Assembly: GCA_907165065.1 (NCBI GenBank)
Contig: OU015526.1
Span: 66,115,723 to 66,179,722, forward strand
Source: Caprimulgus europaeus
Lineage: Eukaryota > Chordata > Aves > Caprimulgiformes > Caprimulgidae
DNA: 64,000 nucleotides
Direction: 5' to 3'
A model generated the notes under the pieces. It searched no databases and was not told the DNA's origin. It saw nothing but the letters and a program-made list of their open reading frames with translations. Of this stretch, positions 12,901 to 51,234 are shown piece after piece. The number at the start of each line of letters is the position of its first letter. The first letter of the stretch is position 1. The position numbers were made by a program, and so were the translations under genes.

Positions 12901-14895
12901 TAGCATAAAAGCATCACCATACCTGTGTCCAGTTGAAGGGGGGGGGAAGATGTTGGTGGGGAAATATCAGAGGCCACTACACTAAATCCACCTCTGAAAG
13001 AAGATCAGAAAATAAATTGCTGTTATGTAGCCCAAACTTAATAGACCAGCCTGTAAAAACACAAAAAAAAATTCACCAAGTTCAATGAACCCACCCTTGC
13101 CACTGTACACACACCTTTTTTGTTCTGCTTCCATCGATTACTCACAACATGGATTAATCTGGGGCTTGTATGGTGCTAAGAGATCCCATGAGCCAGAATG
13201 GGTGGTGCCTTACTGAAAGTACGCTCTCTGCTGAATCAGGCTTCGCAAACTTGAGGTTCCTACCTCAAGATAACTGCTTAAATTGTCACGTGTGCCAACA
13301 GTAAGACATCCCATAGCTTTTCTAGGAACTGTTTTGAAGATGATCAATTTCTAGAAAGTTTAATGTTTTAATATTTTTATTATAAGAATGCAAATAGCTG
13401 CTCTCTATCAATGTAAACTCATCAAATTCAAATTAAGCCCTACTGCTCTATTTGTTCAAATTTGTTCCCGTGACTTGGGGAAATCACAGGAACACTTATG
13501 GCAATGACATGATTCCTGAAAGACCAAAAGCAATACAGTGGGCCAGAAAGCAGTCTGGCCACAATGCCCAGAACATATTCCAAATTAGCGCCAAATCAAT
13601 CATTACCGGTAGGGGTACAAAGAAACCCCACACCCAAATTAAAAGCTACCCCATGAAAGAGTATTTACAAAGCTACTTTCCTGGCACAAGATAAAAATCC
13701 AGCTCCTGGAACCGTAAGTCTTCAGAGCGTGCAGATCAAGGTAGCTTCTTTCTGTACTACTTTAGAAAACAGCATGGACCAAATCCAACAGACACAGGGA
13801 TCAAGCTGTGTTTGAGAGGTTTGTAAAGTTTGTTTGTAGTCAAACCATTGCCAGAGTCATGTTCAAAATGAAGCCAGCTTGGATCCAGTTTTTAAATAGT
13901 GCTGTTGCCAGCACTATGGCCTATGGTGATTTTGACTTGAGGAGACTGGTCCACAGGCTTGAAGAAATATCTGATGGGACAGTAGCCATTTTCCAGTCTG
14001 CACATACATATCTGAAAATGCTCAGGATTACCAACCCCAAAAGTATCAACAGAAGGCAGAAGTGAAGGGCTCAGAGATGAGACAGACCTTGCTCTGCAGC
14101 CAAGAACCAAATGCTCTGGGAAAATAGCAAGTCTTACTGTAGCACTACACACATAGAGCCTCATTCTCCTGCCTGCACTAAGTTTGACTCAGTATTCTAA
14201 AGGAACAGAAAACCAAGAAGTTCAAAGTCACCATATAAGGAAGGTTAAGTTAGGCACAGCGTTTCTCTCCATGTAAAAGAACGTTTTTACATGTCACAAG
14301 GATACTGGAAAAAGAAAGAAGCTGCAAAAGGAAAATTAGAATATTCTTTACAGAATCAAACTGTGTTGTTCCCACCATGTCTAACCAGGTGCTATCCACT
14401 TAAACCAAACTCCTGGAGCAAGGAAAGCCTCTTTGGCATATGTAGAATCCCCTCTGTAACACAATTATAGCTTATTTCACATTTACTACAATACAGAGTT
14501 GTAAGTGTCACATTGTTATCACTGCTATAAGAGATCTTAAGTCCTGTCTACAATCTGAAGCACATGAGGGTGCTAACTTCTTCAAAATTTACCTACAGCA
14601 GCCTCCTCTGAGCTATATGGATTTAAAGTCTCAGATAAGCTGGCGGAATCATGAAGAAATGATACAGATTTTTCAGCAGCAGGATGAGATAGGGAAATTG
14701 GAAGCCAATTCCTAAGAGAAAACTAGGAATCTGCACCCATTAGAATAAAAATTCTTACATCCCTGAAAGACTGCATCAAATTCCAGAGTTTTGGACTGTT
14801 TGTAAAATTTGGTGGTTTGTTTGACATTACTTTTGATTACTTCAGCCACACACTACAAGTTAATGTACACTGAGGATCCACATGCCATTTTTAAC
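9991..14895. other. Intergenic, no gene recognised
   Basis: Unique sequence with A-rich CAAA islands near 10496-10540 and 11312-11345 and a slightly GC-richer part at 12450-12830. Open frames of up to 133 codons occur here (11889-12290 plus strand and overlapping minus-strand frames), but they overlap each other on both strands and have no recognisable motif or splice context. Confidence 0.5.
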
Positions 14896-15194
14896 AGGGT
14901 GTTGGTCTCTTTTCACAAATAATAAGCAACAGGATGAGAGGAAATGGCCTCAAGTTGCACCAGGAGAGGTTTAGATTTGGTATTGGGAAAAATTTAACTG
15001 AAAGGGTTGACAGGCATTGAACCAGGCTGCCCAGGGATGTGGTTGAGTCACCATGCCTGGAGGTATTTAAAAGACATGTAGATGTGGTGCCTGGGGACAT
15101 GGTTTAGTGGTGGACTTGGCAGTGCTAGATTTATGGTTGGACTCAATTATCTTCAAGGTCTTTTCCAACCTAAACAATTCTATGATTCTATGAT
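14896..15194 (+). mobile_element. CR1 LINE, 5'-truncated 3' end
   Basis: Recognisable CR1 3' end in sense orientation: ggcctcaagttgcaccagg, aggctgcccaggga, ttggactcaattatcttcaa, and the CR1 end repeat attctatgattctatgat at 15177-15194. Typical 5' truncation leaves about 300 nt. Several stops break the ORF2 remnant. Confidence 0.92.
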
Positions 15195-18058
15195 CAGACC
15201 CAAGTAAAAACTATTCCCATCTTATCCATTCACTGCAATAGACCTGCTCATCTTTGTATCCACGTCAAGCCCAGGGGATACTCACACTGTAAATCTTATT
15301 GGAGTTACTTTTGTGTTTGCAACAGGCTGGATCAGGAGGCTCTCTCTACATTGCAACTGCTTGATGAAAACCAATTCACCATATACCCTGACAGACATAG
15401 CTGTTGCAGCTGAAGAGATCAACATCTCCCACAGCTGGGATGAAGGAAATAGGAGCCACCTTGTCTGCCACCTCAACTAAACTGAACAAAAGTGGGAAAT
15501 GGAAGCCCTCTGCCTCAGCAGTTCACAGCACGTGAACGTACACAGACAAATGGGTGGCAGTTTGCTGCGCCAGACAGATGCGTGACCTCTGGTGGCACAG
15601 GAACAGCACCTCACAAGGATGGCAGCCCCTGGGAACAAGGACCACTTCAGCCAGCCCACATGTATCAGAATCCCCTGCAAAGGAGAGCCAGGTCCCAGTT
15701 ACACAGCTTCATTTGTCCCACAGAGGTTTCCCCTCTGAGCAAGTCACCAAGGCCAGCGGAGTGTACAGGAGCTTTGTTCTACAAACTGCACAAGTTATTT
15801 ATTCTGGAGCCTGTTGAAAGAGAGAGAGGTGATGAGAACAAGTGCAAGGCCTGCTTGTGAAGCTGAAGGCAGCAGTCAGGCCACACCACCACTAAATGCA
15901 AAGCCTGAGCACCTCTGGCTGATAATTTCTGTCATTTCAGTCAGATGCTAAGCAAGTGACATACTACCATAGAGAGAAGGGAAGGGAATCTTAGTAACTG
16001 TAAAATCTTTTAAAACAATAATCTCAAGCAAAAGTGAAATCCAATAGCATGAACCTGTCTCACATCACCTTCCTCTTCTGAAAAGCATTTTAGACAGCAG
16101 GTGTTGAAAAAGTGGTGCCTGTGAAGCTTGCATATCTTAATGGGTGGCTTCCAGTGCCTACAGCAACCCATAATTCTTTACCTGCCTTTGGCAACCATAC
16201 TGTAGAGGGTTTGGGGGTTTTTTTCTGACTGAAACATAAAGTGTCCAGCAGGTATGAGAAAATAATCAGACAAAAGCTATTTGCAAAGAGTTAAAAAAAA
16301 AAAAAGGAAATTCATCAAGAATATAGGAGTCGGGGATGGGGGCTTAGGGAATAGAGAAGAGAGAACGTCCTCTAAAAGGAAAACATGACCAGGGTGTCTC
16401 TCTTTGTTGAGCTGTTTAAGTCAAGGACAGAAGGGGACAGAATAAAATAAGAGCCATTTTCACTTCTCTCCTGCACAGAATTACAAATGTATTTGAAGAA
16501 AATGAACTGTGAAGTGATGCATGTAAAAAATATATTGCTCTGCCACGACTGGTGATGGTAGAGTTATGTTGTATATTTAGGCACACACCCAGAAAAAGGT
16601 GACTGCCAGTGCACAGTTATGAATCACGAATCTCCAGAGCAGAATAAGAGGCTACAGTGTGCTGAACAGAATGAACCAGCAGCAATTAATAAAGAGACCA
16701 TCAAAACACAGCCAACTTTCAAGATGTCAATCAAAGGTTTAAAGTGTGGCAAAACAAAGGAAAAATCAAAGAGACAGGCACACCAAGAAAGGGCCATATA
16801 CATTTCAGACAGCTCTGCACTGATTTATTGTTTTCAAATAACGACAGTCACAGAACTGCACTCTTTGAGGCTAGAAAAGACAACTGCAGTTGTGAAAACA
16901 TAGCTACAGCAGCAAGAAAAGTGATTTCATAAGGCAATGTCTTTATCAAACTAGATAGCAATACCACGTTAGTGAGCATTAGAAGATCAGGTCCATGATT
17001 CTGATACAGGATACGTTGTAACAGGAATTATTTCCCTCCATAACTTCCTAAAACCATGCAAGTAACCATGACTACCTCTCTTAATTTCCATCAAGTTTTT
17101 TAAAGGTTAACCAGAGACTTCTAAATGGTTAAAAAGTCATCTCCACCTGGGGAGAATTATTTTCTTTCCAGTACTTAAAAGTCAAAGCACAGATTTCAAA
17201 ACACATTCAGCTCTATGGAAGTATTTGTCAACATGTCCACTGTTCACTGCTCTCCCTCAATTACGTTTCTAAAACAGTCACCCATACCTTTTCAGTTTCT
17301 CCTAATGGGGACCATCTTCGCTTTTCACCTTGCAGTAGTGTCTTGTGTGTTTAACTCTGTTGTTCAGAAGACTAGACCCAAGAAACTATGGGGAAACAAA
17401 ACCAAATAGGCAGCAGAGACTCACCTTGTTACAGAGTTGACACTGCAGGCTCTCTCTGAGTTTCTAGCTCTCATCATTCTCTGTCTTGTGAGAGGTCAGC
17501 AAAGAACTCTTTTCCTTCTGTCTTGTCCTGTGCCTTTTGCAGCTTTTTGACCCCAGCTATTTGAAGTTGGGCAAATCAGAAAGAAAACTTCTCCAAGATG
17601 CTCCAAAAATCTCCACAAGAACCTCAGGCTAACAGTTGTCTCCTCCAAGGAACTTTTGTCCTGTCTCTTATTTTTCTGGCTATTAGTCTCAGGTGCTACT
17701 TCAATCCACTCAGCTTATTAAATAAAGTGAAGCTGGGATACTCTGTGCCATCACATGAAGATACACTTTTTCCTTACACCTAATGTCTCCTCACCACAAA
17801 CAAAAGCTGGATAACAGATAAAGAAAGTATTATGTACACTGCACTTCAACAGTATCAACAGCATAGAAAAATTCACAAAAGAAGGAACTTACAAAAACTG
17901 GGACCGTGCAGAAGTATTGTCACTGAAAGTTTCCGAGACACTGCAGAGCTAATATTTTCTGATTTTAATCTCTGTTTAGGAAAAACAGAGAAGCATTATA
18001 GCCCCAAACATACCAGATACTAATATTCAAAAGCAGTCACAACATAAAACTGTCTTTT
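15195..18058. other. Intergenic downstream of SMAD1, no gene recognised
   Basis: Unique sequence. A somewhat GC-richer part at 15480-15860 carries a 122-codon plus-strand frame overlapped by a minus-strand frame; neither is recognised. An A14 run lies near 16292-16305. Confidence 0.5.
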
Positions 18059-18064
18059 TTTATT
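18059..18064 (-). terminator. SMAD1: Possible distal poly(A) signal of SMAD1
   Basis: AATAAA on the minus strand followed within 30 nt by a GT-rich stretch (gttttatgttgtgactg), a better downstream element than the proximal one. Use of it would give a 3' UTR of about 2.4 kb. Another AATAAA at 18325-18320 lacks a GT-rich follow-up. Confidence 0.35.
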
Positions 18065-19214
18065 CCAAAGCTATTTCAAAGTTTACCAAAACTTGCACAG
18101 GATTATGAAAACATCCAAATAGAAACATTCTTAAGACTTGCATGATGGATGGTTACAGCATTGATTTAAAAAAAAGGTCACTACAGCACTGCTGCATTCC
18201 AACAAAAGGAAGGAAATTGGTTGGGAACAGCTGGGACTAGCAGGGCCTGAAGATGGAAAAAACAGAGACAGTGACTGAACAGCAAACAGCATTCTTCCTC
18301 TTTTTGGTCATCTTTAAATTTTATTGTTTTTGAGAATTACATTTGTGCTATGACTGCTTCTTTATGAAAAATATATGTTAAGCTAAATTTTTAAAAAATA
18401 ATAATAAAAAAAATCTGTTCTTGGAACTCACAAATACAAGTCACTAACCAGTGTTTCCTAAATGGGGAACTTATGTATTTTTTTTTTCCCTGAGCAGGGG
18501 AAGAAGGGTTAGTTTTGAAAATGTGCACTGAACCAAGCAATGGAATTAACTTAAAAAAAAAGAAAAAGATGGGAATGACTCATTCTCAAGAAAGGGCTAT
18601 TACTCATTACAGTGACATACACATGCATACATCTGGCTGAACACACATTCATCTCTGTTGCTCAGCTTTCCCTCATGCTCCTGTTAGCGCTATAATGGTC
18701 CATCATAGCCAGGCACAGACGCTGGATCTCCGGTCAATCCCCAGTGTCTCAAACTCCGTCATTCCAGCACCTGACAGACACTTTGCAGCTGCAAAGGGAC
18801 AATCCTTCCTTCACCTCTCCCCAGAGCAAAGGCAGAGGTGTAGGGAAAGAAGCACAGAGGCTCCTCACCACAACCATGGCAAGCAGCAGCAAGAGCCCGC
18901 TGAGGGTGCAACCTCAGCAAGATCTCTTCTCACACAGATACCGTATGCTGAAATCTCACAGAAATTTAACCGAGCAGTCAGGACACTCCAGTGTTACTGC
19001 ACCCATTCTCATCCGGCCTGGCTAAGAAATCTTTCTCTCTAGAGTACTAATTTATCTCATATATAGAGTTTAGTAGGGTTACTAACCTGTACTAACCATA
19101 AACATCTAAGATCAGCATATCTTCATTTCTAGTTGTTCCTCCTCCAAGACCATATCTTTTATCTGGTTTGTTAAGAGTATACTAAGAAGTTGGACAAGAC
19201 AAGGTTTTAATCAA

Positions 19215-20470
19215 ATGTAAGCAGTAACAACAGGTTTTATTCAAAACTTACAGTAAAGAGGACCCACTAGTTTTGGAATAAAGGTACTTAAAGTACTACA
19301 GCTTACGTGAATATAAAAGATCAAAGAAGAAAATAACCAAGCAGTAAAAAATAAAAATAAAAATTAAAAATATATATTTTAAAAGTTTGAAATAGACCCA
19401 TATAGGGATTTTGAAGTCCTCCAAACAATGAAGAGTTACTAGCTTTGGCAAAACAAGATTCTCTTACAAAATTAAAAGCCTACTTCTGTTACATAAACTG
19501 TATAAAACTGCTCAATAGTTAGAGAGCACTCTGTACATTTTTGTCTTGAAATACATAGAGCTGCAGCCTTCAAACTGCAGGAATTAATAATTTTGTCTTC
19601 TTCACAGGTAAAATAATTAACCAGCTGCGCAATTGTTTTGGGGGAAAACGAAGAGGCAAAAATAGTCAGAGTTAACAAGATGAAGCCACTATAAAAATGA
19701 AATGCACAGCAAAACTCAGACCTCAGTTTAAACTAACAAGCTATGTTTACAATATATTCTACATTTCAGCTGTCATTTTCCCTTCCCACTCCCACCTCCC
19801 CCCATTCAAATATTCCTAATTCCTTTATGGTCTAAATCTAATTAATTTCTAAACTTTCAAATACACCGTACATACATTTAGCAAAAAACATACCTAACAT
19901 TCTTACAGCAGTATGGTCAGGACACAATTTCAAAGATTATTACACAGTTATTGAGTTCTATTTTTTCTTTTAAAGAGAACAGCAACCATCAACTTAGACA
20001 AATGGTTTTAAAATGTACTGCAGAGAGCCTGCAAAAAGCAGACTTCACCAACATCGGCTCTTAGCCCCAGAGGACACAGGGGAAAACAGCAAGCGCTGGA
20101 CGTAAGGAAGAAAGAATCTCAGCTACAGGAAGACCCTTTGGGAACTCGGTCCGGCAGACTGTGGTTTTGGCTCGGTCATCCTCGTTGCACTAAGCCCTGC
20201 AAATCAACTTTGCAATAGTAAGTTACAATGTAAACTAAAATTCTTGATACCAACAGTATGCCAAAGGAGTTTAGTTTGTCGTTGTGTTTTTGTTGTTTTT
20301 TTTTTTTCCTGAATCCAACAGTTGGTCACAGAAGTCAAGTATTTTCATGGCTCTTATTCAGCTGTTGCCAGTTCAAGGGGGAAAAAAAAAAAATGAGTGT
20401 GTCTGACTCATACGTCCTTCAAGTACATGCAAGGCTCAATTGTTTCCAAAATTCAGGAGCTTGGGACCTT
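19215..20470 (-). other. SMAD1: SMAD1 3' UTR (proximal form)
   Basis: The sequence after the TAA is non-coding and free of recognisable repeats other than homopolymer runs (T13 on the plus strand near 20297-20309 and A13 near 20381-20393). The end is set by the first canonical AATAAA downstream of the stop on the minus strand (19241-19236). The resulting length of about 1.25 kb is similar to what I recall for mammalian SMAD1. Inferred from the poly(A) signal only. Confidence 0.55.
19236..19241 (-). terminator. SMAD1: Proximal poly(A) signal of SMAD1
   Basis: AATAAA on the minus strand, the first after the stop codon. Some 30-45 nt downstream there is a T/GT-containing stretch (ccttgtcttgtcc) that could serve as the downstream element, so cleavage would fall near 19215-19222. 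Confidence 0.5.
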
Positions 20471-45730
<25,260 letters not shown>

Positions 45731-48429
45731 CTAAACTCTTCCAGCCAAGAATCTGCAGGAGAATGTCGGAGGGAGAGGAAAAAAAAAAAAAAACAATTAC
45801 TTTTACCTTTCATATTAACATACAGCAGTTAAAAACATCCCCCCAAACCACAGGAGTGGCATGACCAAAAACCAACCAACAAAAAAACCTCAACAAAATC
45901 TTGACAGCATCCAGAACTGGACTCAAAACACAACTGATTAAGATTTTTAAGCAGCAGGGCCATTGCTGCTGAACCCCGTATAACTCTCTCCCCAAAACAG
46001 CCCGAATAAATGAGGTGATCACCCTGGAAAGTAATGACACAGTATAAAAAAAACCACAAACAAAAGAGGTTGGGGAGAGGGGGTTGGTGGGAGGAGAGGG
46101 CAAGGGGTAGAGGTAGGTGGTGGGACAATCCCCCATCAGCTCAGTTCCCTCATCCAATTTGCTCTGTGGCCTCAGTGACTTTTGTGCCACGCAGCAAGAG
46201 GGACAGCAAATGCATTTGCCAGCTTCAAACAGTACTTCTGCTTGGTGTGCAAGCGTGGCCTCAGTTAGTACCATGAGAAGCTCGACAGAAAAAGCCAAAA
46301 CACAAGAAGACATGGCTGTACTCCCACACATACTCCACAAAAGGGCAAGGGCCCTATATCAGAAACGTAGTTCACATTAAATCTAGCCTAAAGCAGCCCC
46401 CCAGATTTCACCTTTCACTGTTAAGTGTGAAGGGCACTCCCCTCTGCCTACCAGCTCTTCCAGCCTTAACCAGCAAAACATCCCAAGGAACCAGTGCAAG
46501 ATTACTCATACTTTTGCGTTTGTTTTTTTTTTTATTTATTTTAGAGAGCAGCTGGAAGCAATATGCCCCAACAGCACTGTGCTACCCAGCCCTCTCCAAA
46601 CCGCCAGTGATGCAGCTCAAAAATCACTACACTGCACTTGTGCATACCACCATCTGAAACAAGAACAGTTCCGTTTCCAACTTACTTTGAGGCACAAACC
46701 AAAAAAGAAGAAAGGAAATTAGAGGGATGCTTGCCCTCACCCATCTCACATCAGAAAGAAAATTCCATTTCCCCACTCCACCAAAAAGCCCTCGCAGCTC
46801 ATAAGCAGACTGTGAGGGAATGAGACCATGAACTTACTTCACCGATTACATCCTGATCCTTCCCGCTGCAGTGCCTGCCTGAGGTACTCAAGGACACATG
46901 GAGGAGTGGGAAGGAGAAGTCCTGATAAGGGGATTTTAGATGGCACAGTAGTCCTCAAGCTGGGAGGCATGGAACAAGGATGAAGCAATGGGTGAAGAGG
47001 GGGAGGAATTCCACATATGAGGAAGCCCCTGGTGTGAGCAGGGAGCTTTGTACTTGCCCGGGCTGGGAGCAGGCAAAGGGCTCTGCCAGGGGAAGTAGGA
47101 GAGACCCTGCACTGGCAGGGAGTGGAAAATGAGACAAAGAACACTAAACTACTGATTTTCAAACAGAGCTTGAAGACAAGACAGGAAATATATCCTGGAC
47201 TGGATACCAACAGGTTGCAGAGGAAGGGGAAAGGGGAAAAGGATATGAATGTTTTTGTTGCCATCAGAAAGACACAAAAAACCCCCAACCAACCAGCTAC
47301 CTATACACACACAGGAAAGAAGGTATCAGCCCACGCACCGTCAGACAGAATTACTGAGTTACACTAAGAAAAGACTGTAGGTCTTGAAATTGTAAATGCT
47401 ATGCCACACTTACCCTCTTGATTATCATGCATTATAACGGTTCCATAGCATACCACTATACATGAAGTATTTTAAGCTGAAAACCATCCATTTGATTCAA
47501 ATTAATTTGTCACTAATCCAATTATCTAATTGCAAAGGTTCAGTTTTATTAGGCTGAATGCATAAACTACATTTATGTGACTAATGATTACAGATTAAGA
47601 CACAGACCATGTCTCCTTGCATTTCATACTTGTAATTCCCACTCCTTTTATGCTAAGAATTGTATTTGAAATAATAATGTCAATACAGTGGAAGATTTGC
47701 ATGAGCCTGGGGCAAAATTAAGAATTTATTTTGCTACCTGGGCATGTGCTATACTGTTAAATGAACTGAAACTCCATTACTGTCACTGACTCTACCCCAG
47801 GTATACTTTTTCCTTACATGCACTGTAAAGTGCTCCATTAAAACGCTGTCCTCATTTAAAAATCACAATTCCAGAACCCCAGTACATGTACTTTAAATGT
47901 GTTTGTAATTAACAGAGTTATTCTCAACTCATATATAGTCTGTATCTCAACCAGTATTATAAATATCTTTTTTTCTGTATCTTTCAAACAAAAGATAACA
48001 AGTTCCACACACAAAAGTTACAAATCCCAGTGTTACATCACCAAGTAATCAAGTCAAGCTTTTTACTTCACATCCCTTTGAATAAAAAAAGTATTTAAAA
48101 GACTTGAGTTTAAATTCTAATGAAAAAGAAAGTACTAAGTCTAAATCTTTATCCAGCTTTCAACACTGCTGATGAATGCAGACACGGTTCCACATAGGCT
48201 TGACCCATTTCTACCCAGCTACTTTAAAAAAGAAGTGGCCAAACTGCTTGTGGTGAAAAAGAAAAACAAAAACAAAACCTGTCTATTAAGACTGTATGTT
48301 TATACCAGTGCTTGAAAATACAACCAACCCTAACATGAGCTAGTACACAAGCTCTGCAAAGACTAAGACGACATTCAGATGCAGCCCCAAGCAGTCAGAC
48401 CAGAGGCACAGATTTCCAAAGTTTTTGGA

Positions 48430-48910
48430 TCAAATCCTGCGACACACACACGCACACGTCCCACTCCCACAATCATACGCTCCAAAACACATTTCACCAT
48501 CACAATCAAAGGTATTATCTTCACAGCTGGCATCTCTGCAGCAACAACTGTGGCAAGAAACACGCTGGGAGCGGCAGGAGTCGCATTAGGTACAGTATTG
48601 TCCTGGTTTTTAGCTATCACAAGCACTTATAGATACGCTTGGAAGTCACGCAGCTCAGCAAGACCTCGCCGGCCACCAGCCTCCAGCCCTGGGACTTCTG
48701 CTGAAGTCCTGCCTGCCCAAAGTCTAAGTACCCTCCAAGTCCTGAACAAGCCACAAGATAAAGGCAATGAAAACCCACAGGCTGCTGCATACTACTCACA
48801 CCAAGCTCCAATACAAGCATTAAGCTTAAAAAAAAAAAAAACAAAAAAGGCAGCGTAGGCGGAGCTTTTCGTTTCCAAGAAGCAGAGAGCGCGTCCGTCC
48901 GCAGTGCTGA
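48430..48910. promoter_or_regulatory. CpG-richer segment, possible promoter or non-coding exon
   Basis: About 18 CpG by my count in 480 nt, with the densest part at 48850-48902 (gcgcgtccgtccgc). On the minus strand a donor-like GGT|gtgagt lies at 48799-48794, so a non-coding first exon reading about 48910-48800 is possible. It would contain the T14 run at 48829-48842, which is unusual for a leader. The plus-strand frame of 159 codons here ends in the same homopolymer and has no recognisable motif. Confidence 0.2.
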
Positions 48911-51234
48911 GCCCTTGCCAGTACATTCCGTTTCCCTTTCTGCCACTCTTGGTTTTTGCAATGCATCATTTCCTGTATTACTTTTGCACAAAGTGGTCTT
49001 ATCAGCTGGAAGTGCAAAATAAAGATTACCACGAGTCAGCAGATGACACAGTCCGCATCTTTCTTCCCCAAATACATAAGCCCTTCTGGGAAAATGGGAG
49101 TTAGTAATTCCAATAGCTGAGTGACCACCAGACCTTGAAGGGTATGTTTATTCACGAGCTATGGGTGAAACAGAAACCTCAGCCAAACAACAGGACACTC
49201 CAAAAGGCAGCCTGCAATCTGTTTAAGGGAAATTGAGTTGCTACCCCCTTATCAGCCACTCTTTACACATCAAACCCCATGCACTTTTTATGATGCGTTC
49301 TGTCTGCTGATGGATGAATTGGAATCAACAAACTTCTTTTAAATCCTAATGCTGCTTTATTTGTCTTCCTTCAATGTTGCTGTCTTTTGTATAATCTTTG
49401 GACTAACACACAAACCTGCAGGCAGCTTGTGAGAAGCCTATTAAAAAAAAAAGAGATCATTTTATAAATATAGCTGTTCAGCCAGCCTTGTATTTAAACA
49501 AACTTATTTAGGCAAAATGCCTAAGTGTGGAGTTCTATTTTTCTAGCCCTCAAAGAAGAGATGGTTACACTGTCAGCAACACTAAAATATTCAATGAGAC
49601 TGTTTTCAAATTCCCACAGGAGATCCCATAGGAAACTGTCCCACTTTGCATAAATGACTGTTTTTGGTGGGTGGAGAAAGGGTTAGGACAATTAGACGAT
49701 TCTCTCCTGGGGGGGGAAGTGAAACAACTCCTAGTCCAAGTTTCAGGCAAACAAGAAGTGCCTCTAACTCTTCTACTAATTTCATTATTTGTATTACAGG
49801 CTCCGTGATGTAGGCAAAAAGGATCCTATTAAATATTTTTAATATATGCTCGGCACAGTTAGACATAAAAAGGGGAAGGACACACAGTGAAGGCAATTTA
49901 CATAATTGTTAATGGAGAAAAACGTCTACTCTTTGACCATATTTTTTAAATTACATTTATCATATTTTAGTCAACATACCTCCTCCCAGCATCCATTACT
50001 TAGTGAAAATATAAAGAAGCAACAAGCAGAGAGATTTTAATTTGCTCCTTTAAAAATATTTAGTAATTTATCTTCTCTGAAAAACATATCTTTTTAGCAA
50101 CTCATGTACTCAGTACAACATTCAGATCTTTTTTTAAAAAAGAAAAAAGATTGGATTTTGGCATAGAAGCCAGGGAGCTGTCACTTTATTCCTGCAAGAA
50201 CTATTTCCATGTATTACTAAAAAGCATGCAGTCTGAGCAGCTGTGAAGATAGAATGTGTTACAACAGATTGTGCCCTAGCTTCCGCTGGCTCCCTATTCT
50301 TGGAGCAAGCAGCAAACAGCTTTGATTTCTTCAAGCGATGTGACTTGTAAAACAAAAAGTCCAGCGTATTCTGCTGAATTACTCTGGCTTTAATCAAAGG
50401 GTTCTTTCTTTTCATCTTTTTATGGTAGAAGATCAGATCTTGCTCATCTTGGAAAAATGCATAGAAACCCAGTAGAAGCCTCAGTGGTATTACAAGACAC
50501 ATCCAAAAAGAAAGCAAAATCCATTTCAAAGTGCTGTAGAACTCATTTGAGAGTTTATACAGAACCTGACTTTTTCTGAAAAAGACAAGGAGAAAGAAGG
50601 AAAAAAAACCCTCTTTCATATGTTATCTTGGCATGGTAGAAAGAATTCAAGAAAACACTTAAAACTCTGTTAATTTCTGATACATACCATATAGTTCGAG
50701 GAAAGAGAACAGTGGTGTTGAAAAATACTTCAACATACTTAACAGAGTAGGGAGGTTTTTTCCTGACACTGATTAGACTCCCTTACTTACCCCTCTCAAG
50801 GGCAAGGAGGATACTTGTAGCCTGTTCTGCAACGTAGCCTCTGTCTTGGATCCCGAGAGACAGACCAAAGTACCTGGTCTGTGAAACCTCCTCTCGGACC
50901 ATTGCTTGGACCACTATTTGGCTGAGGGACTGCCCTTCCAAGAAAACCTCCCATATATGATTGTTCCACCCACAGAGACAATCCTTGCAGATGCCTACAT
51001 GCACCCTTTAGTTCAGCAGATGGGAGGAGAGCAAGAATGTAATGTAAAGAGCAGGTGCTGGCTGCACCCCAGCTAACTCTAAGAGCAGCCCGTACACTTT
51101 CTTGTAAGAAATATCCAGCCGTTCTCAACAGGGCAGTAATATTTGCCTCTAGAAGAAGGACTCGCACAACTTCTAACTTACCTGGTAAGACAAATCAAAT
51201 CCATGAGTTCTGAGCGTGACCTGAACACCAAAGA

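Noticed and set aside
15492-15860. 122-codon plus-strand frame
   Set aside because: Explained by locally higher GC; not recognised and shadowed by other frames.
1-18058. MMAA, the mammalian downstream neighbour of SMAD1
   Set aside because: Its long first coding exon with the P-loop (GPPGAGKST-type) would be easy to see on the minus strand and is absent.
45810-46340. 176-codon minus-strand frame just upstream of the first coding exon
   Set aside because: It has no recognisable motif, overlaps other open frames, reads through the candidate intron next to the acceptor and has a composition typical of translated non-coding DNA.
48379-48858. 159-codon plus-strand frame, possible retrocopy with an A-tail
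   Set aside because: The end of the frame is itself the A-run, there is no upstream poly(A) signal or target-site duplication, and the peptide matches nothing I know. An overlapping minus-strand frame is equally open because of the local GC content.
50796-51167. 123-codon minus-strand frame
   Set aside because: No family, no splice context, and a second overlapping frame of similar look on the same strand.
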